The position numbers were made by a program, and so were the translations under genes. 32,306 nt of DNA, taken from contig WFUE01000214.1 in the NCBI GenBank assembly GCA_015485125.1, forward strand, positions 1 to 32,306. Reading direction: 5' to 3'. The DNA comes from Lysobacterales bacterium (GTDB taxonomy: Bacteria > Pseudomonadota > Gammaproteobacteria > Xanthomonadales > S139-57). The notes beneath the pieces are model-generated. The model saw only the letters and a list, made by a program, of their open reading frames with translations, ran no database searches and was not told the origin of the DNA. The stretch's first letter is position 1, and each line of letters starts with the position of its first letter. This document shows positions 25,638-32,306 of this stretch, piece by piece.

Positions 25638-26438
25638 TCACACTTCTTTCACCGTTTGTACCGGAACAGGTACCGTTGCCGGAATCAGCCGAATGCCTTC
25701 CTTTCCAGAAACCGTGGGCGCATCAGCCATGCGGGTATGCAACCATTGCAGGGCCCTGTCCACAGCATCCGGCCAGTCTTGCCCCATGGCATGGGCTGCC
25801 GCGATGGCAGAGGCCAGACGGCAACCCGTACCCCGGAATTTTCCAGGCAAAGCCGGCCATGACCAGCTCGCAACACAGCGGCCCTGCTCATAAAGCCTAT
25901 CTTCGAGCACTGGGCCTTCACCATGCCCGCCCTTGAGCAAGACCCGGGCAAAGCCCATGGCATACAACCGTTCAGCAGCCACATCAGGTGCGGGCAGCTT
26001 CTGAACACCCAGCAAAGCCCGTACTTCATCCATATTGGGGGTCAGCAACGCGATGGATTGTGCATGACGGCGTAATAGAGTCAGGGTTTCCCGTTGCATC
26101 AGGGCATGACCGGCACTGGCCCACATGACTGGGTCCAGAACGACAGGCACCTGTTCTTCAGCCAACCATTGCAACAGCCATTCCAGCGTACTGGCCCGGC
26201 CTGCCATGCCCAGTTTGCAAACCCGTGGCCGGCCTTCCCGTCGCAAGAGGGTGAACTGTGTCCGGATCAGCTCGGTTTCCACTGAACGGACATCCAGTGC
26301 CTCACACAGGTTCTGCACTGTCAAAGCCGTGATGACGGCCTGTGGCCAGGCACCCATGGCATTGACCGCAGCCACATCCGCCAACACCCCCGCTCCTCCG
26401 GAAGGGTCCAGTCCCGCTGCGATCCAGACCGAATTCAA
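25638..26438 (-). CDS. thiD: Hydroxymethylpyrimidine/phosphomethylpyrimidine kinase
   Basis: VWIAAGLDPSGGAGVLADVAAVNAMGAWPQAVITALTVQN; VVLDPVMWASAGHALM; LLTPNMDEVRALLG; RVLLKGGHGEG; GTGCRLASAIAAAHAMG. TTG start at 26438 with AGGAG upstream (ORF extends to 26474). Confidence 0.92.
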   Translation of the reverse strand: MNSVWIAAGLDPSGGAGVLADVAAVNAMGAWPQAVITALTVQNLCEALDVRSVETELIRTQFTLLRREGRPRVCKLGMAGRASTLEWLLQWLAEEQVPVVLDPVMWASAGHALMQRETLTLLRRHAQSIALLTPNMDEVRALLGVQKLPAPDVAAERLYAMGFARVLLKGGHGEGPVLEDRLYEQGRCVASWSWPALPGKFRGTGCRLASAIAAAHAMGQDWPDAVDRALQWLHTRMADAPTVSGKEGIRLIPATVPVPVQTVKEV

Positions 26439-26572
26439 GTGCCCACTCCTGGAATGGCACCTGATTCGTTGCACAAAAACAACACGTTGCCCATAATCCC
26501 CCCTTTATCTTCTCCCGGATCAACCCGATCCATGCATTTTGCACCAATGGATACCAGCCAATTCATCATGGC

Positions 26573-26601
26573 TTGACTTGGTGTTGTATTTTTGCAATAT
26601 T
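26573..26601 (+). promoter_or_regulatory. Predicted sigma-70 promoter for the outer-membrane protein gene
   Basis: TTGACT-N17-AATATT about 48 bp upstream of the ATG at 26649. Confidence 0.6.
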
Positions 26602-26648
26602 GGCACATCGTCAACCGGATACATTATGCAGCGAGTTTCAGCAGGCGC

Positions 26649-27824
26649 ATGAAGCAGCCCCTACGCAAGGCAAAGCACACTTCATTCCAGGCAGCCATTG
26701 GTGTCGTGACACTGACGGCCTGCCTGAGCGCGCCTGCCATGGCGGCGCTGGATTCCGCCCAGTATAGTGTACTGGGTCCCTGGCAGAACTATGCCCTGCA
26801 GTCGCTCACGCCGTTCTTCGCCAGAGACATCCCTGAACTGAACGGCTATTATCCAGCCACCATTCCCGGCACACTACCCAGTTCAACCCTGCTGGCGGAT
26901 CTGGATCTGATCATGCCCCTGGAATCCACACTGGAATCCAAGGCGGTCTTCACGCTTCAGGATCGGCGTGCATCCATCCTGGCCGCATCGACCGAAAGTA
27001 CCTCCACGCTACAGATGACCCAGCCTTCCGGGTGGGCTCTGGACAGGCATGTCCTGACCTCAGGCATCCGCCATCTCGTGGGTGACAGTGGCTGGCTGCA
27101 AGTTTCCGCTGTGCTGGCCAGCCAGCGCTTTCGATTTTATGAAAACGGCAACCAGTACAGCAATCTGGAATATGACCGCCAGGCACTACGCTCACTGGAT
27201 ACGCCCACATACGGTGCCGGCCTGCGCGTGGGGCTGGAAAGCCGCATACTACCCAAATTCAGTGTTGGCCTGAATTACCAGACCCGTATCGACATGGATG
27301 CCCTGGCCGCCTACCGGGGCCTGTTCAACAAGCCGGCTGATTTCGACATTCCGGCCCACGCCAGCGTTTTGCTGAAAGCCCATGCCTCGCGCACACAGAC
27401 CCTGACACTGGAAGCCCAGCGTATACAGTACAGCCAGATTGACCCCTTCAACAGCTACCTGTTGCCGGACCGCTTCACCTCACTGCTCGGTGATGGCGGC
27501 AGCCCGGAATTCAGCTGGAACGACCTGACGGTTTACAATGTCCAGTGGAACTGGCAACCCAATGAACTCTGGCAGGTGGAAGCCACCTGGGGCACTGGCA
27601 ACCAGCCCTCACCCAGCTCTTCCCTGCTCTATCAGGCACTGGTACCTGATTATGCCCGCCAGAACATGAACCTTGCCATCACGCACAACCATGAACATTG
27701 GGGCACGCTGACACTGGCCATGCGCTATGCACAGCCCGAACCCCTGTATGAAAACCTGCTGTTGAACAAGAACCGCCTGCGCGACCGTCTGGCCGTAGAA
27801 ATGAACTGGTCCGTCTCCTTCTGA
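26649..27824 (+). CDS. FadL/OMPP1-like outer-membrane beta-barrel protein
   Basis: N-terminal signal region (GVVTLTACLSAPAMAA); alternating amphipathic strands; IPAHASVLLKAHASRTQTLTLEAQRIQYSQIDPFNS and ...FSWNDLTVYNVQWNWQPNELWQVEATWGTGNQP, similar in style to FadL; ends in aromatic F. Confidence 0.72.
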   Translation: MKQPLRKAKHTSFQAAIGVVTLTACLSAPAMAALDSAQYSVLGPWQNYALQSLTPFFARDIPELNGYYPATIPGTLPSSTLLADLDLIMPLESTLESKAVFTLQDRRASILAASTESTSTLQMTQPSGWALDRHVLTSGIRHLVGDSGWLQVSAVLASQRFRFYENGNQYSNLEYDRQALRSLDTPTYGAGLRVGLESRILPKFSVGLNYQTRIDMDALAAYRGLFNKPADFDIPAHASVLLKAHASRTQTLTLEAQRIQYSQIDPFNSYLLPDRFTSLLGDGGSPEFSWNDLTVYNVQWNWQPNELWQVEATWGTGNQPSPSSSLLYQALVPDYARQNMNLAITHNHEHWGTLTLAMRYAQPEPLYENLLLNKNRLRDRLAVEMNWSVSF

Positions 27825-27915
27825 CCTCCGACAGGTGACCTCCAGCACTGCCCACGAAGGCAGAAAAGCCCTACAATACACGCCGTTCACGCTGACCGGA
27901 TAGGGTTCATACTGC

Positions 27916-29001
27916 ATGGAAATCCTCAAAAAATGGCTTCAAAGGCACCTGAGCAACCCGCAGGTGGTCATTCTGTTCGCCAGCCTGTTACTGGGATTCG
28001 TGGTCATCGTGGGCATGGGACACATGCTGGCACCCGCACTGACAGCACTGGTGCTGGCATACCTGCTAGAAGGCCTGACCCAACGCCTGGAACGCCTCGG
28101 CATGCAACGCATGCCTGCCGTATTACTGGTATTCGGCCTGTTCATGACGGTACTGCTTCTGCTGGTATTTGGCGTCATTCCACTCCTGTCCCGGCAAATC
28201 ACGCAACTGGTTGCGCAGTTGCCCACTTACCTGGCCAAGGGGCAGGCATTACTACTGCAACTTCCAGAAAGATACCCGGATTTCATTTCCGAAGAACAAA
28301 TCACCACGTTATTGAACAAGCTCAGCAACGAAATGGCGGCCTGGGGGCAGAAATTACTGACCTCTTCGCTCGCATCGCTGGGCACCCTGCTGGCGCTGGT
28401 GATCTATCTAGTACTGGTGCCCTTGCTGGTCTTCTTCTTTCTCAAGGACAAGCGCAAGCTACTGGCCTGGTTCAATCGACTGCTGCCCCGGGACCATAGC
28501 CTGATCAGCCAGATCTGGCAGGAAGTGGACCAGCAGATCGGCAACTATGTACGCGGCAAGGTGGTTGAAATTTTTATCGTCGGTGCCGTGGCCATGATCA
28601 CCTTCACTTTCTTCCAGTTGCAATATGCCCTGCTCCTTGCCGTTGTCGTCGGACTTTCCGTACTCATCCCCTATGTGGGCGCCACTCTGGCCACTGTTCC
28701 AGTGGTGCTGGTGGCCTTTTTCCAGTGGGGTTGGGGTGAGCAACTGGCCTATGTTTTCATCGCCTATCTTGTGCTGCAGGCACTGGATGGCAATGTACTG
28801 GTGCCACTGCTGTTCTCTGAAGTGGTGAACCTGCATCCGGTTGCCATCATTCTGGCCATTCTGGTCTTTGGTGGCTTCTGGGGGGTATGGGGCGTTTTCT
28901 TTGCCATTCCTCTCGCCACCCTGATACAGGCCATTTTGCGAGCCTGGCCGGATGCCGAGGATTTCAGCGCTGATGCCACAAGCGAAGATCCGCAGTCATA
29001 G
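27916..29001 (+). CDS. AI-2E/PerM family transporter
   Basis: Multiple TM helices; LSVLIPYVGATLATVPVVLVAFFQWG...YLVLQALDGNVLVPLLFSEVVNLHPVAIILAILVFGGFWGVWGVFFAIPLATLIQAIL, typical of the family. Confidence 0.93.
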   Translation: MEILKKWLQRHLSNPQVVILFASLLLGFVVIVGMGHMLAPALTALVLAYLLEGLTQRLERLGMQRMPAVLLVFGLFMTVLLLLVFGVIPLLSRQITQLVAQLPTYLAKGQALLLQLPERYPDFISEEQITTLLNKLSNEMAAWGQKLLTSSLASLGTLLALVIYLVLVPLLVFFFLKDKRKLLAWFNRLLPRDHSLISQIWQEVDQQIGNYVRGKVVEIFIVGAVAMITFTFFQLQYALLLAVVVGLSVLIPYVGATLATVPVVLVAFFQWGWGEQLAYVFIAYLVLQALDGNVLVPLLFSEVVNLHPVAIILAILVFGGFWGVWGVFFAIPLATLIQAILRAWPDAEDFSADATSEDPQS

Positions 29002-29932
29002 ACGCTTCTGGGCCGCATTAGCACTGCTGGCAGTTTGCAGTGTATGCCTGGCCCTGTTCTGGGGATTCTGGCAACAATGGTCATGGCCGAAACCCGCCAT
29101 CCTGACCCAGCTCCGTCTTCCACGAACGCTGCTGGCCTTTTGTACCGGCAGCCTGCTCAGTCTGGCCGGTGTACAAATGCAAGCCGCATTGCGCAACCCG
29201 CTGGCAGATCCCTATATTCTCGGCACTGCCAGTGGTGCCGGTGTTTTTGCGCTGGCTGCCGTACTGATGAGCTGGCCTGTCTGGGCCATACAAGCCGCCG
29301 GCATGACGGGTGCCATCGTGGCAACCATTCTCGTACTGTGGATCAATCTGCGCCGCCCCGATCCACTGCGCACCCTGCTGGTCGGGGTGGGTCTGGCCGC
29401 CGGTTTTTCCGCCCTGATCACATTGATGCTCAGTCTTTCGCCCAGCCAGCAGCTCAACAGTCTGCTTTTCTGGCTGATGGGGGATCTCTCCTCCGCCTCC
29501 TCGCCCGTATGGCTGGTACCGCTTACCCTGGCAACACTGTTTCTGGCCTGGCGTCAGGCCCGGGTGCTGGACGTACTGTCACTGGGGCTGACCAAGGCCA
29601 GTACACTGGGGCTGGATGCCCGGCGTAGTTTGCTTGTCACACTGGCATTCGCGGCGCTGCTGACCGGAATTGCCGTCAGCCTGGCTGGCCCCATCGGTTT
29701 TGTCGGCCTGCTGATTCCGCACATTCTTCGTCTCTGGCACGGGAGCCTGCATCAGGAACTGGTACCGGCCAGCGCGCTGTTGGGCGGCAGTTTTCTCCTG
29801 TTGGCCGACACCCTGGCCCAGCATCTTTTTGCCCCCTATCAGTTGCCGGTTGGTGCCGTCACAGCGCTGGCAGGCGCGCCGTGGCTGATCTGGCTACTGT
29901 GGCAGCGGCGCGAGGTGGCTCACGGATGCTGA
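28973..29932 (+). CDS. FecCD/BtuC-type ABC transporter permease
   Basis: LRLPRTLLAFCTGSLLSLAGVQMQAALRNPLADPYILGTASGAG and GPIGFVGLLIPHILRLWHGSLHQELVPASALLGGSFLLLADTLAQ. Start 28973 or 28952; overlaps the upstream CDS. Confidence 0.94.
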   Translation: MPQAKIRSHRRFWAALALLAVCSVCLALFWGFWQQWSWPKPAILTQLRLPRTLLAFCTGSLLSLAGVQMQAALRNPLADPYILGTASGAGVFALAAVLMSWPVWAIQAAGMTGAIVATILVLWINLRRPDPLRTLLVGVGLAAGFSALITLMLSLSPSQQLNSLLFWLMGDLSSASSPVWLVPLTLATLFLAWRQARVLDVLSLGLTKASTLGLDARRSLLVTLAFAALLTGIAVSLAGPIGFVGLLIPHILRLWHGSLHQELVPASALLGGSFLLLADTLAQHLFAPYQLPVGAVTALAGAPWLIWLLWQRREVAHGC

Positions 29933-30687
29933 GATGCACGCAGGTCCAATGCCCGCGATTGAAACTGGAGCCGCTGACAGTCCGGTTTTCCGCTGGACAG
30001 CATTGGGCCTTGCTGGGCCCCAACGGCAGCGGCAAGACCACCCTGCTTCATACCCTGGCCGGCCTGCTACCCTGCCAGGGTGAAATCCGTATCGGTGATA
30101 CACCACTACTTCAGCTCAATGCCATGCAGCGTGCCCGTGAAGTGGCATTGTTACTGCAGGAGCATGGACAGCGATTTCCCTGGCGTGTAAGCGAGTACCT
30201 GCAAGTGGCGGCTTCGCCGCTGGGCCAGCCTCCCTGCCACATCGATCAAGCGCGCGACATTCTTCGCATACTGGAGCTGGAGGATTTACTCCATCGGCGC
30301 GTGGACCATTTGTCTGGCGGACAATGGCAGCGCGTCCAGATAGCCGCGGTACTGCTGCAAGACAGCCCCATCTACCTGTTGGATGAACCACTGAATCATC
30401 TCGACCCGCGCCACCAGCAGCAACTGATGCAACTGCTGGAGCAATATCGCCTGAAGGGCGGGCTGATTCTTTCCAGCATGCACGACATCAACCAGGCTTT
30501 TGGTCGCTGCACCCATGCACTACTGTTCTATCCGGACAGGCTGCTTGCCGGCACGGCGGCCGAGGTCATGCAAGCCGAGCCCCTTAGCCGGTTGTATGGT
30601 CTGCCACTGGAAAAACTCTCGGCCCAGGGACGGGAATGGCTGCTGCCCGCAGATCTGCCTGCAAACGATACAGTGTCTGGCCACTGA
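29926..30687 (+). CDS. FecE/BtuD-type ABC transporter ATP-binding protein
   Basis: LLGPNGSGKTTLLHTLAGLLP (Walker A), LSGGQWQRVQIAAVLLQDSPIYLLDEPLNHLDPRHQQQL; start overlaps the permease stop (ATGCTGA). Confidence 0.95.
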   Translation: MLRCTQVQCPRLKLEPLTVRFSAGQHWALLGPNGSGKTTLLHTLAGLLPCQGEIRIGDTPLLQLNAMQRAREVALLLQEHGQRFPWRVSEYLQVAASPLGQPPCHIDQARDILRILELEDLLHRRVDHLSGGQWQRVQIAAVLLQDSPIYLLDEPLNHLDPRHQQQLMQLLEQYRLKGGLILSSMHDINQAFGRCTHALLFYPDRLLAGTAAEVMQAEPLSRLYGLPLEKLSAQGREWLLPADLPANDTVSGH

Positions 30688-31300
30688 GGGCATACTTGCG
30701 CTCGAAAGGGCTGACGCCCGGTGCTTGCACCGGCTCCTTACAGGCCTCAACACCCAACTTGTTCAAGACAAAGGCAAATTCTTCCACATATACCAGCCAG
30801 TTGCTGCGCACTTCCAACACGCCACCCAGGGCCAGAAGCCAGGGTAAAACCGGGTGCCCGTGCCAGCGGCGCTGTATATGGCGTTTTTTTGGCCAGGGGT
30901 TGGGATAGAACAGAAAATGCCGTTGCAGACGAAACCCACCGTCATGCAGCAAGCGCCAGAAATCCTGCAAATCCGCACGAAGCAGCAGCAAATTATCCGG
31001 TTCAGGCAGGCTGCGCTGACGCTGCAGACGATGGCCGGACTGATCCACAGCCACAATCAGGCTGTCCGGATACTGGCCGGCCAGATGACGACTGCTGTCG
31101 CCGGTACCACAACCGGCATCCAGAATCAGACCATCGGCAGCCTGCTGCAATTGCGGCAGTACCTGCTCGAAGATTTCCAGGCTGTGCCTGGCCACCGGCC
31201 TGCGCCAGGGCTTTGTGCAATGACGTTCCAGCAGTACAGACAGATCTGGATGAACACCTGTCTGGTTGCTACTGACCGTGCGGGAATTGCCCTGATTCAA
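30584..31300 (-). CDS. trmB: TrmB-like tRNA (guanine-N7)-methyltransferase
   Basis: LILDAGCGTGDSSRHLAGQYPDSLIVAVDQS (SAM-binding) and FLFYPNPWPKKRHIQRRWHGHPVLPWLL, plus FERKYALSGQTLYRL near the C-terminus; TTG start at 31300 overlapping the upstream stop (TTGA). Confidence 0.85.
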   Translation of the reverse strand: MNQGNSRTVSSNQTGVHPDLSVLLERHCTKPWRRPVARHSLEIFEQVLPQLQQAADGLILDAGCGTGDSSRHLAGQYPDSLIVAVDQSGHRLQRQRSLPEPDNLLLLRADLQDFWRLLHDGGFRLQRHFLFYPNPWPKKRHIQRRWHGHPVLPWLLALGGVLEVRSNWLVYVEEFAFVLNKLGVEACKEPVQAPGVSPFERKYALSGQTLYRLQADLRAAAIPVPGPRVFPVADHTTG

Positions 31301-32306
31301 CGGGGATTGCGCAGCTCCGCGGCGGAGATCACGTGCTGCATCAAGGGTTTGCCCTTGGCATCGAATACACGGATTTCCATCATGCGTTTCTTTCGCGGAC
31401 CAGAGAAATGCAATTCACAGAAATTTTGCGTATTGATGACCTTCGTGTCAGCTACCAAAGGCGGTGTTCGCTTTTCCGACTTGACCCGGTGAGAGCCTGA
31501 AGTCAGTGGAGAACAAGTCAATTCATGCAGCGGGTACGCACCCTTGCGTTCCATGCGCAACAGTTCGGTATGATGACGGTCTCCACTGAGAAAGAGTACA
31601 CCTTCGACCCGGCTGATCTTGAGCCAGTCCAGGAAATCCTTTCTTTCATACGGAAAATGGTTCCAGCCCTCATAGGGGTTGTTCAGGTTGAGAAACTGCC
31701 CACCACCGGCAATGATCTTGAAAGGCGCCCTGGAAGCCAGCAATGCATTTTTCAGCCAGTCCATCTGATCAGCGCCAAACAACCGTTTCTCCGGGGTTTC
31801 CGGGCCCTTGTCACCATCCCGGTAATAGCGATCATCCAGCAAAAACAGATCCACATCGTTGTAGCTGAACTGACCAAAAACCCCGGGCACATCTGGCAGA
31901 CCATAACTGTCATTGGCCCAGTAGCGCTTGAACAGCTCCAACGCATGGTCCTTGTGCACCCAGCTCTTGTTGCTGTCGTTGGGGCCGTAATCATGGTCAT
32001 CCCAGATGGCCAGATGATGGCCGGTACGCAGGAACTTCTGCAAGGATGGCAAGGCTCGGTCATGCCAGTAGCGGAGATGCATATCTGCCCGGGCCAGATA
32101 ATCCACTTCCCGGAAATAAACGTTGTCCCCCAGCCAGAGCATCAAATCCGGCTTGCGCGCTGCCATGACATCGAAGATGGCCGGACTTCTGCCATAGGGC
32201 CGGCCGGGACGATCGTACTCTGTTTCATTGAAGTAGCTGCAAGAACCTGTCATCAAGGTAAATGCCGGCGGATCTTCCCGGAATTGCCACAGTTTCTGGG
32301 TGTGGA
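31297..32306 (-). CDS. PhoD-like / alkaline phosphatase D-related metallophosphatase (partial, N-terminus off the window)
   Basis: FTLMTGSCSYFNETEYDRPGRPYG...DLMLWLGDNVYFREVDY...LAIWDDHDYGPNDSNKSW...DRYYRDG...GGGQFLN...FLSGDRHHTELL, PhoD metal-binding motifs. Confidence 0.92.
   Translation of the reverse strand, partial: HTQKLWQFREDPPAFTLMTGSCSYFNETEYDRPGRPYGRSPAIFDVMAARKPDLMLWLGDNVYFREVDYLARADMHLRYWHDRALPSLQKFLRTGHHLAIWDDHDYGPNDSNKSWVHKDHALELFKRYWANDSYGLPDVPGVFGQFSYNDVDLFLLDDRYYRDGDKGPETPEKRLFGADQMDWLKNALLASRAPFKIIAGGGQFLNLNNPYEGWNHFPYERKDFLDWLKISRVEGVLFLSGDRHHTELLRMERKGAYPLHELTCSPLTSGSHRVKSEKRTPPLVADTKVINTQNFCELHFSGPRKKRMMEIRVFDAKGKPLMQHVISAAELRNPR

Overview
The window is a mostly ordinary, densely coding gammaproteobacterial chromosomal segment (taxon inferred from gene content). 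Left to right it contains: a Tn5/Nextera mosaic-end remnant at bases 1-17; partial clpX, clpP, tig and a Pro-Arg-His-Leu tRNA operon, all on the minus strand; a CNB-rhodanese protein; a GT2 glycosyltransferase; a small TM2-like membrane protein; a minus-strand unit encoding a degenerate GGDEF/EAL sensor, a second CNB-rhodanese protein and TrxC; a fused isobutyryl-CoA mutase (IcmF) divergent from a Leu/Val-type dehydrogenase, thiolase and SDR operon; a DUF349-like coiled-coil protein; a diguanylate cyclase with a predicted periplasmic CXXCH heme-c motif and a cytoplasmic Cys cluster; a penicillin-acylase-family Ntn hydrolase; a small possibly SecB-like protein; a CNB-FHA protein; ThiD; a FadL-like outer-membrane protein; an AI-2E/PerM transporter; a FecCD/BtuC permease and ATPase; a TrmB-like methyltransferase; and a partial PhoD-like phosphatase. 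No CRISPR array, phage or transposon gene was seen. The best candidate for something under-described is the local concentration of nucleotide and redox signalling genes: two paralogous CNB-rhodanese proteins, one in an apparent operon with a degenerate c-di-GMP protein and thioredoxin 2, plus a heme-c diguanylate cyclase and a CNB-FHA protein. All functional assignments come from reading motifs; no database search was run.
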